Shown: positions 15,378-23,075 of the stretch, one piece after another | Layout of the letters: the number at the start of each line of letters is the position of its first letter | How positions within the stretch are numbered: the stretch's first letter is position 1 | From: an uncultured Clostridium sp. | GTDB lineage: Bacteria; Bacillota; Clostridia; TANB77; CAG-465 | DNA: 24,500 nucleotides | NCBI GenBank assembly: GCA_900554875.1 | Contig: USJA01000003.1 | Coordinates: 1 to 24,500, forward strand | Reading direction: 5' to 3' | The notes under the pieces: generated by a model | What the model was told of the DNA's origin: nothing | Databases searched by the model: none | The model's input: only the letters and a program-made list of their open reading frames with translations | Made by a program: the position numbers and the translations under genes

Positions 15378-16591
15378 TCTTTGTATATAATATTTAACAA
15401 ATTAGATAAACATCTAGTTGTAAGGTAAGCTTCATCTAAAGTATTTCCACTTGCACCAACTTCTATTAATAGCGAATATTTATTTAAATCTTGATTATAT
15501 ATAGAATTTCTAATCATCATAGGTTTAAACAAACCTGGATATACTTCATCTGCTAGTTGTTGTATCTTAAATGCAAGTTTTAAATTATCTTCATAGTATG
15601 GGTTATTTGTAACATCTGTACCTACTCCCATAACTAACATACACTGTGCAACCTCAACTCCCTTTATTTTAACAGTTGGTCTATAGTCAAGATCATTTGT
15701 AGCATCTCTATGTACATCTATACTTATTCCTGCATGCCCCATTGTTGCTAAAGCATTTTTTACTGTTATTCTAGATCTTGCATATGAACTTGTATATGTT
15801 CCATAATCATGGGGAGTTGTATCATGTACTACTTCAAATCCTTTACTATCTAAATTTTCTTTAAATTTTTTAGCAACTGATAGCATATTATATGTTGCAT
15901 CTTGCGAACGTCTAGCACCCGAATATTCGAATTTATATTTATCACTATTAGCATAACTTTCAGACGTATGAGTATTATATAGCAAGATTTTATCACTTTT
16001 TTTGGTTAAAGTAATATTTGACACGGCAAGAGATTTAAAGTCTATATCCCTTTTTGATGAATAATTAAGTATTTTCATTTTATTTAAATTTATTCTTTGT
16101 ATATTTTCGCTATTTTCAGTTATTTCAACATTTATATCTTTTTTTTCTCCAAATACACTTTGCTCATTTTTATCTTTTACAAGACTATCTAATATTTCTA
16201 TTGCATCATTATTTGTATCTAATGTTTCAGATTTTTCAATATTTTTTACCTCTTTAAATAAATAATTTTCCTTATTATATATTCCATATACATTAAACAC
16301 ATTCGCAATTTCGACATTATTCCCCTCAGCTTGTCTAAAATTTGAACCAAAATATATTGCTTTTGACAAAATTGGAATATTTCTTATCAAAAGATAGTTT
16401 CCTATAACAAAAATAATTGCTATGGCAATTTTTGAAAAACAAAAATATTCTTTAATATTTTTGCCTTCTATACTTTTAAATCGATTTGTAATACTTATCT
16501 TTTCTTTTTTATTTTGATTTTTTATTCTGTTTACTATTATTTTACTATTATTTTGCTTTTTTTTAGATAAAAAAACAGCTGTAATTTTCAT
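15374..16591 (-). CDS. spoIIP: Stage II sporulation protein P (peptidoglycan amidase/endopeptidase)
   Basis: The 405-residue protein has a basic cytoplasmic N-terminus of ~50 residues, one membrane anchor (about 53-70, IAIAIIFVIGNYLLI) and a C-terminal SpoIIP catalytic domain: LLYNTHTSESY near 203-213, GARRSQDATYNML, ISIDVHRDAT near 289-298, VMGVGTDVTNNP, and LLIEVGASGNTLDEA near 377-391. In the engulfment machine with SpoIID and SpoIIM it cuts stem peptides and cross-links of septal peptidoglycan during forespore engulfment. AGGTGAT before ATG supports the start. Upstream, TAATATA-N15-AATACAAT resembles a mother-cell SigE promoter, matching known control of the gene. The stop codon overlaps the topA -35. 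The neighbouring DivIVA-like gene may be functionally linked to the septum. Confidence 0.95.
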   Translation of the reverse strand: MKITAVFLSKKKQNNSKIIVNRIKNQNKKEKISITNRFKSIEGKNIKEYFCFSKIAIAIIFVIGNYLLIRNIPILSKAIYFGSNFRQAEGNNVEIANVFNVYGIYNKENYLFKEVKNIEKSETLDTNNDAIEILDSLVKDKNEQSVFGEKKDINVEITENSENIQRINLNKMKILNYSSKRDIDFKSLAVSNITLTKKSDKILLYNTHTSESYANSDKYKFEYSGARRSQDATYNMLSVAKKFKENLDSKGFEVVHDTTPHDYGTYTSSYARSRITVKNALATMGHAGISIDVHRDATNDLDYRPTVKIKGVEVAQCMLVMGVGTDVTNNPYYEDNLKLAFKIQQLADEVYPGLFKPMMIRNSIYNQDLNKYSLLIEVGASGNTLDEAYLTTRCLSNLLNIIYKD

Positions 16592-16611
16592 AAACTTATC
16601 ACCTTAGTTTA

Positions 16612-16641
16612 ATTGTATTACAACTATTTGTTATATATTAC
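16612..16641 (-). promoter_or_regulatory. Candidate SigE-type promoter of spoIIP
   Basis: On the minus strand, GTAATAT (16635-16641), 15 bases, then AATACAAT (16612-16619), one base off the SigE -10 form CATACAAT. The position, 20 bases before the start codon, suits a short leader. AT-richness makes chance matches easy. Confidence 0.4.
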
Positions 16642-16649
16642 AAATCTTT

Positions 16650-17069
16650 TTAATCTAATAAATTATTCATCTCATTACTATATTTATCTAAAAGAGTAAT
16701 TGTTTTTTCTTTAAGGTCAATTACTTCCTTTTTTATATCTAATAGCTTTTCTTTTTCCATTTCTATTAAATGTTCAATTCTGTCTTTCTCTTGCATTGAT
16801 TCAATTCTTGAATTTTCTATAATTTTTTTAGCTTGATCTTCTGCAGTAATTAATGCATTTGCAACTTTTTCTTGTTTTGCTATATAATCTGTTTCATATT
16901 TTTCTAATTTTCTTTTTAAAATAGTAAGTTCGTTTGCGATTCTATTTGCATCTGATTTTTCGGCTTGGATTTTACTTTCATATTCTGCTTTCATAGCTTT
17001 TATATATTCTTCAACTTCTCTTTTATCATACCCAAACATCTCATTACTAAATTTCTTTTCGTTCTCCAT
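16650..17069 (-). CDS. DivIVA-domain coiled-coil protein
   Basis: The 139-residue protein begins with a short DivIVA-type motif, FSNEMFGYDKREVEEYI (residues ~7-23), in which Phe/Gly/Tyr and the paired Arg-Glu match the membrane-curvature-binding N-domain. About 110 residues of charged coiled coil follow (KLEKYETDYIAKQEKVANAL, AEDQAKKIIENSR). It is shorter than true DivIVA (~165-200), so it is best called DivIVA-like; family members gather at septa and poles and recruit partners. GGAGGT eight bases before ATG sets the start. It has a strong promoter at 17109-17137 and is followed by spoIIP after 58 bases, which suggests a septal or sporulation link but does not prove it. Confidence 0.85.
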   Translation of the reverse strand: MENEKKFSNEMFGYDKREVEEYIKAMKAEYESKIQAEKSDANRIANELTILKRKLEKYETDYIAKQEKVANALITAEDQAKKIIENSRIESMQEKDRIEHLIEMEKEKLLDIKKEVIDLKEKTITLLDKYSNEMNNLLD

Positions 17070-17108
17070 TTATTACTACCTCCAAAACTGCCCCTAAATG
17101 TTTTCTGT

Positions 17109-17137
17109 ATTATATCAAATTTCTACCCAATTTTCAA
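17109..17137 (-). promoter_or_regulatory. Promoter of the DivIVA-like gene
   Basis: On the minus strand, TTGAAA (17132-17137), a 17-base spacer and a perfect TATAAT (17109-17114) lie between mnmA and the DivIVA-like gene, about 40 bases before its ATG. Confidence 0.75.
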
Positions 17138-17158
17138 TCTTTTTAATAAAATTTTGAT

Positions 17159-18235
17159 TTATTTAGATATAATTCCTCCTGCTATTACAACATCATCAAT
17201 GTATATAACACAAGACTGACCTGGAGCAATAGCAAACTGAGGTTCATCGAATGTAATTTTTATTTTTTCTCCATCTATATATGCTGTTGCTTTTGCCTCT
17301 TTAGCCTTATACCTAATTTTTACTTTTACATTAGTACCATCTTTTGTTATTACATTATCTATTAGTACATTTACATCTTCAATTACTAAATTTTTACTTA
17401 ATACACTATTTTTTTCTCCTACAATTATTTTATTTTCATCAGGATTTATGTTTACAACATATAGCGGTTTTTCATTTTGAATACCAAGACCCTTTCTTTG
17501 ACCTATTGTATAATGTGTAAAGCCAGTATGTTTTCCTCTTATTTTACCATTAATATCAACAATTTTTCCCTCTTTAACTTTAATATTTTCGTCTAAAAAT
17601 CTAGTATGGTTATTATCTGGTATAAAGCAAATATCTTCGCTATCTGGTTTAGAAGCAACAAGTAAATTATTTTCTTTTGCAATTTGTCTTACATCATCCT
17701 TACTCTCAAATCCCTGCAAAGGAAAAAGTATATGTGGAAGTAATTCTTTATCTATAGGATATAGCACATAACTCTGATCTTTTAAAATATTATCAGATTT
17801 TTTTAGTACAAAACAATTATATTTCTCACTATATTCTGTTTTTGCATAATGACCTGTTGCAATATAATAGCAATCAAGTTTTTTTGCAAGTTCATACATT
17901 TTTCCAAATTTTAAGAATCTATTACACATAATACAAGGATTAGGAGTTCTTCCAGATTTATACTCATCAATAAAATTGTCAATTACGTATTTCTTAAATT
18001 CTTCTCTAAAATCATATGTATAGTGTTTTATTCCAAGTTTATGGCATACTCTTTTTGCGTCATTTATTGTACTTAAACTACAACAAGCAGTTTCATTTTC
18101 TACAAAGTTCTCATCCTCAAAAAGTCTCATTGTAATTCCAATTACTTCATATCCAGCATTTTTTAGTAATATAGCACTTACTGAGCTATCTACTCCCCCA
18201 CTCATTCCAAGTAATACTCTTTTTTTATTTTCCAT
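17159..18235 (-). CDS. mnmA: tRNA-specific 2-thiouridylase MnmA
   Basis: The 358-residue enzyme makes s2U34 in the anticodon of tRNA-Lys, -Glu and -Gln. It has the PP-loop ATP-binding motif GMSGGVDSSV (10-19), the catalytic cysteine in PNPCIMCN (C101) and the second one in SEDICFIP (C203), which form the persulfide and disulfide during sulfur transfer. It also has the tRNA-binding middle region (GKIRGKHTGFTHYTIGQRKGLGI) and a C-terminal beta-barrel ending in FAIAPGQSCVIY and GGGII-type residues. Length is the family norm. AGAGGAG before ATG marks the start. It lies just downstream of a cysteine desulfurase, the likely direct sulfur donor as in the yrvO-trmU pair of Bacillus, although a terminator and a separate extended -10 lie between the two genes. 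Confidence 0.97.
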   Translation of the reverse strand: MENKKRVLLGMSGGVDSSVSAILLKNAGYEVIGITMRLFEDENFVENETACCSLSTINDAKRVCHKLGIKHYTYDFREEFKKYVIDNFIDEYKSGRTPNPCIMCNRFLKFGKMYELAKKLDCYYIATGHYAKTEYSEKYNCFVLKKSDNILKDQSYVLYPIDKELLPHILFPLQGFESKDDVRQIAKENNLLVASKPDSEDICFIPDNNHTRFLDENIKVKEGKIVDINGKIRGKHTGFTHYTIGQRKGLGIQNEKPLYVVNINPDENKIIVGEKNSVLSKNLVIEDVNVLIDNVITKDGTNVKVKIRYKAKEAKATAYIDGEKIKITFDEPQFAIAPGQSCVIYIDDVVIAGGIISK

Positions 18236-18268
18236 TTTTTCTCCTCTTTTACAAAATAATACATATAT

Positions 18269-18277
18269 AGTATAACA
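18269..18277 (-). promoter_or_regulatory. Extended -10 upstream of mnmA
   Basis: On the minus strand TGTTATACT (TGn plus TATACT) lies about 34 bases before the mnmA ATG and just beyond the desulfurase terminator. No good -35 is seen because the terminator T-run occupies that place. Confidence 0.4.
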
Positions 18278-18286
18278 TAATTACAT

Positions 18287-18325
18287 AAAAAAAGCTAGTA
18301 AATATAGTACTATTCACTAGCTTTT
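18287..18325 (-). terminator. Intrinsic terminator after the cysteine desulfurase gene
   Basis: AAAAGCTAGT (18290-18299) pairs with ACTAGCTTTT (18316-18325), and the stem extends inward through AAATA/TATTC with one wobble. On the minus strand it is followed by a T7 run. It begins seven bases after the stop at 18332. Confidence 0.85.
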
Positions 18326-18331
18326 AAAATT

Positions 18332-19471
18332 CTACTCCTCTATTTTATTTAATATCTTGCATATACTATTTATTAAGTAATCAACTTCTTCTTTTGTATT
18401 GTCTATACCAAAGGTTGTCCTAATTGTACCACCTATGTATTCATCTGGTACATTTATAGCTGAAAGTACATGTGATTTTTGTATTGCACCTGCAGTACAT
18501 GCAGAACCTGCCGATACGCATATTCCCTTCAAATCCAAATTAAAAAGCATAGCCGCTCCATCAATGTTTTTAAATGAAAAATTTGCATTATTTGAAAGTC
18601 TTTTTTTAGCATTTCCATTTAATCTTGCATTTGGTATTTTTTTCAGGATATTTGAAATATAATAATCTCTTAAATTTTTAATATATTTATTATTTTCTTC
18701 TAAATTTGAATATGATATTTTCATTGCTTCAGCCATTCCAACTATTGCTGCAACATTTTCAGTCCCTGCCCTTTTATTACTTTCCTGATGTCCGCCATCA
18801 ATAAATTTGGAAAAGTTTATCCCTTTTTTTACATATAACGCTCCTATTCCCTTTGGTCCATGAAATTTATGAGCAGATAATGATAATGAGTCTATATTTA
18901 GTTTATTTACATCTATATTTATACTACCTACTGCTTGCACAGCATCAGTATGAAATATAACATGATGTTCTTTTGCTATTTTACCTATTTTCTCTATGGG
19001 CTCAATAGTTCCTATTTCATTATTTGCAAACATAACAGAAATAAGTATTGTATTTTTATTTATTAACTTTTCAAGTTCATCTAATTTTACTATTCCACTT
19101 TCATCAACATCTACATATGATATTTCAAATCCTTCTTTTTCAAGAGACCTACAAGTTTCAAGTACGGCTGGATGTTCTATTTTAGACGTAATTATATGAT
19201 TTCCTTTACTTTTGTATGCTCTTGCTATACCTTTTATTGCAGTATTATCACTTTCACTACCACATGAGGTAAAATATATTTCACTAGGATTTGCACCAAG
19301 TATATTTGCAATTTCTTCTCTTGCATCTTCAATAGCACATCTTGCTTCTTGTCCAAAACTATATATTGATGATGCATTTGCATAATTTTCTTTTAAATAT
19401 GGTAACATTTTTTTTAGTACATCCTCATTTAAGCTAGTTGTTGCTGCATTATCGAAATATTTTACATCCAT
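18332..19471 (-). CDS. iscS: Cysteine desulfurase (NifS/IscS class, YrvO-like)
   Basis: The 379-residue PLP enzyme takes sulfur from cysteine as an enzyme-bound persulfide. It shows YFDNAATT at the N-terminus, TSCGSESDNTAI near 68-79, HTDAVQA near 174-180, the PLP lysine in SLSAHKFHGPKG (K202), RAGTENV near 234-240 and the catalytic cysteine in SAGSACTAGAIQKSHVL (C325), the long-loop group I type. The start is the ATG at 19471 with AGGTGA five bases upstream; an in-frame GTG three codons earlier lies within that ribosome-binding site. Because mnmA follows immediately, it is probably a tRNA-thiolation-dedicated enzyme like Bacillus YrvO; no iscU or sufU gene is adjacent. General Fe-S donation cannot be excluded. 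Confidence 0.95.
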   Translation of the reverse strand: MDVKYFDNAATTSLNEDVLKKMLPYLKENYANASSIYSFGQEARCAIEDAREEIANILGANPSEIYFTSCGSESDNTAIKGIARAYKSKGNHIITSKIEHPAVLETCRSLEKEGFEISYVDVDESGIVKLDELEKLINKNTILISVMFANNEIGTIEPIEKIGKIAKEHHVIFHTDAVQAVGSINIDVNKLNIDSLSLSAHKFHGPKGIGALYVKKGINFSKFIDGGHQESNKRAGTENVAAIVGMAEAMKISYSNLEENNKYIKNLRDYYISNILKKIPNARLNGNAKKRLSNNANFSFKNIDGAAMLFNLDLKGICVSAGSACTAGAIQKSHVLSAINVPDEYIGGTIRTTFGIDNTKEEVDYLINSICKILNKIEE

Positions 19472-19504
19472 TTTTTTCACCTTTTAAACTACTATTATAT
19501 GATA

Positions 19505-19533
19505 AGTATAGCATATTTAATTTTTTTTTACAA
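19505..19533 (-). promoter_or_regulatory. Promoter of the cysteine desulfurase gene
   Basis: On the minus strand, TTGTAA (19528-19533), 17 bases, then TATACT (19505-19510) preceded by TGC as an extended -10. It lies about 33 bases before the ATG in the region divergent from spoVAC. Confidence 0.65.
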
Positions 19534-19621
19534 CAGACAAAATGTTAAATTTATTTTTCATTTTTATTATTTTATTTTATATTTCCACATTTTTTGCAAA
19601 TAATACTTTTAGGTGATTAAA

Positions 19622-20083
19622 ATGAGTTCAAATGTAAATATGACAAATCAGGAATACTCTGATTATGTAGATACAAAAGCAAAAAAAAGTCCTATTTTAA
19701 AAAATATAATTCTTGCTTTTATAGTTGGAGGTCTTATTTGTATAATAGGCCAAATAATTACAGATATATGTATGAATTGTGGTATTGATAAAAAAAGTGC
19801 TACAACAATTACAACTATAATATTAATATTTATTGGTGCTTTTTTAACAGCAATTAGGGTTTATCCAAAGCTTGGCAAACATGCTGGTGCAGGTTCTATC
19901 ATACCTATCACAGGTTTTTCTAATTCAATAGTTGCTCCAGCAATTGAATTTAAACTTGATGATTACATTTTAGGTCTTGGTGCAAATATGTTTAAAATTG
20001 CAGGTCCAGTATTAGTTTATGGTATTACAACCTCTGCTATCATTGGATTTATATATTGGTTATTAAAATTATTTATAATATAG
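19622..20083 (+). CDS. spoVAC: Stage V sporulation protein AC
   Basis: This 153-residue integral membrane protein is part of the SpoVA channel that takes dipicolinic acid into the forespore and releases it at germination; SpoVAC behaves as a mechanosensitive channel. After a polar N-terminus (NMTNQEYSDYVDTKAKKSP) there are four hydrophobic segments, among them NIILAFIVGGLICIIGQII, TTIILIFIGAFLTAI and the C-terminal YGITTSAIIGFIYWLL. Family motifs include GKHAGAGSIIPITGFSNSIV near 97-116. The start is the ATG at 19622 with AGGTGA five bases upstream, not an in-frame GTG at 19613 inside that site. It opens a spoVAC-AD-AE operon without spoVAA or spoVAB, the common clostridial arrangement. A SigG promoter is expected, but I could not find convincing boxes in the AT-rich leader. 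Confidence 0.96.
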   Translation: MSSNVNMTNQEYSDYVDTKAKKSPILKNIILAFIVGGLICIIGQIITDICMNCGIDKKSATTITTIILIFIGAFLTAIRVYPKLGKHAGAGSIIPITGFSNSIVAPAIEFKLDDYILGLGANMFKIAGPVLVYGITTSAIIGFIYWLLKLFII

Positions 20084-20092
20084 GAGGGAAAA

Positions 20093-21115
20093 ATGAAAGT
20101 TGGAAATCAAACTATAAAATTTAAAAATTCTCCAAAAATATTTGAAACTTCATCTATTGTTGGACCAAAAGAAATGCAAGGTCCTCTTGCAAACGAATTT
20201 GATATGCATAGTGACGATATTTTCTTTGGAGAGAAGACTTTTGAAAAAGCTGAATCAAGAATGATGAATAATTGTATTAATAATTTATTCACAAAAACTG
20301 GTATGAAACCTGAAAAAATAGATTATATTTTTGCTGGTGACCTTCTTAATCAATGTATGGCATCAGGTTTTTGTATTAGGGAACTAGATATACCTTTTTT
20401 CGGAGTATATGGAGCATGTTCAACGTTTATAGAATCATTAATACTTGCATCAAGTTTTATAGATTCAGAATATGCAAGTAAAGTAATTGCTGCAACTTCA
20501 TCACATTTTTGTAGTTCTGAAAGACAATTTAGAATGCCATTAGAGCACGGTAATCAAAAAAGTCCAACTGCACAGTGTACTGTTACTGCTAGTGGATGTG
20601 CTTTAGTAGTTCCAAAAGACTACAAAGATTCAACTGGTGCATATGCAACATATGCAACCCCTGGTAAAATTATTGACCTTGGAATAAAAGATGGAATGAA
20701 TATGGGAGCTGCAATGGCACCCGCAGCTTTTAATACTATAATGACACACTTAGAGGATACTGGTAGGAATGCTGACTATTACGATGCAATTATAACTGGA
20801 GATCTAGGAGTTCTTGGCTCAGATATATTAGTAGATTTATTTAAAAAAGAAAATATTGATATATCTTTAATACATAAAGATTGTGGAAAATTAATATATG
20901 ATGATGCAACTCAAGATACTCATTGTGGTGGAAGTGGTTGTGGTTGTATGGCAAGTGTATTTAGTGGTTATTTTTATAAACTATTAAAACAAGGTAAATT
21001 AAATAAAGTTTTAGTTGTTGCAACTGGTGCACTTATGAGTACTCAATCATCTCTCCAAGGAGATTCAATTCCTGGAATTGCTCATGCAATATCAATAGAA
21101 AATGAGGTGGTATAA
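20093..21115 (+). CDS. spoVAD: Stage V sporulation protein AD
   Basis: The 340-residue thiolase-fold protein binds dipicolinic acid directly in the SpoVA complex on the forespore membrane. Recognisable blocks are TIKFKNSPKIFETSSIVGPKE at the start, GPLANEFD near 32-39, DLLNQCMASGFCIRELDIPF near 84-103, FGVYGACSTFIESLILAS near 104-121, TSSHFCSSERQFRMPLE near 135-151, and DTHCGGSGCGCMASV near 279-293. The thiolase-like Cys in YGACST is kept although SpoVAD is not an enzyme. GGAGGG overlapping the spoVAC stop precedes ATG, and spoVAE starts on the base after its own stop, so the three genes form one tight operon. Confidence 0.97.
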   Translation: MKVGNQTIKFKNSPKIFETSSIVGPKEMQGPLANEFDMHSDDIFFGEKTFEKAESRMMNNCINNLFTKTGMKPEKIDYIFAGDLLNQCMASGFCIRELDIPFFGVYGACSTFIESLILASSFIDSEYASKVIAATSSHFCSSERQFRMPLEHGNQKSPTAQCTVTASGCALVVPKDYKDSTGAYATYATPGKIIDLGIKDGMNMGAAMAPAAFNTIMTHLEDTGRNADYYDAIITGDLGVLGSDILVDLFKKENIDISLIHKDCGKLIYDDATQDTHCGGSGCGCMASVFSGYFYKLLKQGKLNKVLVVATGALMSTQSSLQGDSIPGIAHAISIENEVV

Positions 21116-21481
21116 ATGGATATATTTATCGAATACTTAAAAGTATTTATCACAGGAGGAATTATATGCTCAATAGGTCAAATTTTAATCGATAAAACTA
21201 AACTTAGTCCAGCACGAATTCTAGTTATATTTGTTACATTAGGAGTAATACTTACTTCAATTGGAATATATGGAAAAATAGTTGAATTTGGTGGAGCTGG
21301 AGCTACTGTTCCAATTTCAGGATTTGGTTATTGCCTTGGAACAGGTGTTATTGAGGAAATAAATAGTGTAGGATTTCTAGGAATATTTACTGGCGGCGTA
21401 AAAGCATGTGCAGCTGGAATTTGCTCTGCTGTTGTTTTTGGATTCTTATGTGCGTTGTTTTCTAAACCTAGTATAAAATAA
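21116..21481 (+). CDS. spoVAE: Stage V sporulation protein AE
   Basis: The 121-residue protein has three to four membrane helices: YLKVFITGGIICSIGQILI near 8-26, ILVIFVTLGVILTSIGIY near 35-52, and the C-terminal AAGICSAVVFGFLCALF. The conserved FGGAGATVPISGFGYCLGTGVIE lies between them (about 58-80). It resembles SpoVAC and forms part of the same dipicolinate channel. Translation is coupled to spoVAD, with the start codon immediately after the stop and GAGGTGG serving as ribosome-binding site. No GC-rich terminator is visible in the ~110 bases before the next gene, only a weak AT hairpin near 21488, so some read-through into the surface-protein gene is possible. Confidence 0.96.
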   Translation: MDIFIEYLKVFITGGIICSIGQILIDKTKLSPARILVIFVTLGVILTSIGIYGKIVEFGGAGATVPISGFGYCLGTGVIEEINSVGFLGIFTGGVKACAAGICSAVVFGFLCALFSKPSIK

Positions 21482-21590
21482 TTACAATTTTGTTACAAAA
21501 TAATTACATAAACATTTTCATCAATCAAATTATTGCATATTTTTACTTTTTATGATAAAAATATGATATAAAATTTATAAGGAGGTTTAT

Positions 21591-23009
21591 ATGAAAAAAA
21601 TAACTTTAAAATCATTATTTAGTTTAACTTTTGTATTCTTCTCTTTAACCTTAGCAAGTTTTTGCTTTGGTGAAGCAAAAGAAAATGATGAAGTATATTT
21701 AGAAAAGCCAACAAATTGGGCAGATGATTCTGTTTATGTTCAATTAACTGATACTTCTGATAATTCAAATTTATTCTCTGAACCAGGAATGAAAATGAAT
21801 AAATTTTTAGATGGTTTTTCACTTAATACGGGTGTAGAGAATTACATATTTTCAATTAATGACGTATATAAAGTAACAATTCCTGCAGTTAATGGTAAAA
21901 ATTATGATAAAATTTCATTTTCAAACGGAAATGAAAAAACAGCTACTATTGATTATACAACAAAAATATTTAAAATTGACGATAATTTAAACGTATTAGA
22001 TCTTAGTGAAAATATCTCTATTGCATATGTAGTTTCATTACTACGTTTTCATGATAATTTACCACAAATAAATAAAGCAATTGACCAAAATGTATTAAAC
22101 ACTATATTGTTAAATGTTCAAAGCGGATATACAAATATGCAAAAATATATTTTATCGCCAGAGGACGTATCAACATTCGACTTCTTAAAGAATTTGAGTG
22201 ATGTTTCATTATATATGACAAAAGCTGACGGCAAGTTTGAACAATTAGACAAAAAATTAGCTGATGCATCAGATGCGGTTAATAATCCAAAATATAGTGA
22301 AGATAATAAAGATGAGTTAAGAACAGCATTACCAATTGCCCAAGAAATTAGGGAAAACTATATATATTACACTAACGATCAAGTTGATGATATAATTGAA
22401 AAATTAAATCTATTAATGAAAAAATTAGTTGTCAATACAACAGAATTAGAAAAATTATATGAAAAGGCAAGTCAAATTGATAAAACAAAATATACAGATG
22501 ATTCTGTTAAAGAATTAACTGAAAGAATGAATGAAGCAAAAAATGCTCTAGATAATAAAGAAGATTTAACAATTGAAGATTTAGATAGAGTAACTAATAA
22601 TTTAAGTGATGCCATAAATGGTTTAGTTCCTGATACTTCTGCTTTAGAAGATTTAATTAACAAGGCAAATAATATAGATAAATCAAAATATACAGATGAC
22701 TCTGTTAAAAATTTAGAAGATACAATTAATGAAGCTAAAAATATTCTGGCTAATGATAATGACCTTACAGTAGGAAAAATAGACGACATATCAAATAAAT
22801 TAAATAATGCAATTAATTCATTAGTTGAAAAAAATACAACAAATTCTGAACAAAATAACGATAACGCTTTAGTTGCTGACCAATCTAGTTCTAATCCATC
22901 TACTGGTGATGTTTTAGCAATAATAATTATTGTTATGGTTGCTGCTATTGTTGTAATTGGATTTACTTCAGTATATTTAAAAAAGAAAAAAGTTAACACA
23001 AAAAAATAA
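21591..23009 (+). CDS. Cell-wall-anchored surface protein with FIVAR repeats and NPSTG sorting signal
   Basis: The 472-residue protein has a signal peptide (MKKITLKSLFSLTFVFFSLT, cleavage near residue 27), a beta-rich N-terminal region (~30-140) I do not recognise, a helical region (~150-283), and two FIVAR-type three-helix repeats at ~284-349 and ~350-415. Near-identical segments IDKTKYTDDSVKEL and IDKSKYTDDSVKNL fall 66 residues apart; a weaker similar unit seems to precede them. An acidic Ser/Asn linker leads to NPSTGD (435-440), a hydrophobic helix (~442-463) and a KKKK tail: a complete sortase-sorting signal, of the NPxTG form used by class B-type sortases. The sortase gene follows at once. 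GGAGG five bases before ATG sets the start. FIVAR domains often occur in adhesins or carbohydrate-related proteins; no ligand can be named. Confidence 0.88.
   Translation: MKKITLKSLFSLTFVFFSLTLASFCFGEAKENDEVYLEKPTNWADDSVYVQLTDTSDNSNLFSEPGMKMNKFLDGFSLNTGVENYIFSINDVYKVTIPAVNGKNYDKISFSNGNEKTATIDYTTKIFKIDDNLNVLDLSENISIAYVVSLLRFHDNLPQINKAIDQNVLNTILLNVQSGYTNMQKYILSPEDVSTFDFLKNLSDVSLYMTKADGKFEQLDKKLADASDAVNNPKYSEDNKDELRTALPIAQEIRENYIYYTNDQVDDIIEKLNLLMKKLVVNTTELEKLYEKASQIDKTKYTDDSVKELTERMNEAKNALDNKEDLTIEDLDRVTNNLSDAINGLVPDTSALEDLINKANNIDKSKYTDDSVKNLEDTINEAKNILANDNDLTVGKIDDISNKLNNAINSLVEKNTTNSEQNNDNALVADQSSSNPSTGDVLAIIIIVMVAAIVVIGFTSVYLKKKKVNTKK
22440..22835 (+). repeat. Two tandem 198-bp units encoding FIVAR domains
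   Basis: Units at 22440-22637 and 22638-22835 share long near-identical stretches; for example the segments starting at 22479 and 22677 differ at only a few bases over 33. The even 198-base period keeps the frame. The pattern fits duplication of one domain and may vary in copy number between strains. Confidence 0.8.
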
Positions 23010-23016
23010 TGAAGAT

Positions 23017-23055
23017 TAATAAATAAGAGTAGTTTAATGCTACTCTTATTTATTA
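23017..23055 (+). promoter_or_regulatory. 16-bp hairpin between surface-protein and sortase genes
   Basis: TAATAAATAAGAGTAG (23017-23032) pairs perfectly with CTACTCTTATTTATTA (23040-23055), loop TTTAATG. It starts eight bases after the surface-protein stop and ends right before the sortase ribosome-binding site. No U-tract follows on the plus strand, so it is a weak terminator at most. It may cause partial termination or RNA stabilisation that lowers sortase relative to its substrate. Confidence 0.6.
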
Positions 23056-23075
23056 GAGGGGAGAGAATCATATTA

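Noticed and set aside
19534..19612. SigG promoter for spoVAC
   Set aside because: Such control is expected from the family, but no TG[A/C]ATA-N17/18-CATNNTA pair can be read in this stretch.
21482..21590. A SigA or SigG promoter in front of the FIVAR protein gene
   Set aside because: Possible boxes (TTTACT, TATAAA) have poor spacing of 19 or more bases, and the region is nearly all A and T; I cannot tell a promoter from chance.
22440..22835. Direct repeats as a CRISPR-like or mobile-element repeat
   Set aside because: The 198-base period is in frame and encodes protein domains; there are no spacers or terminal repeats.
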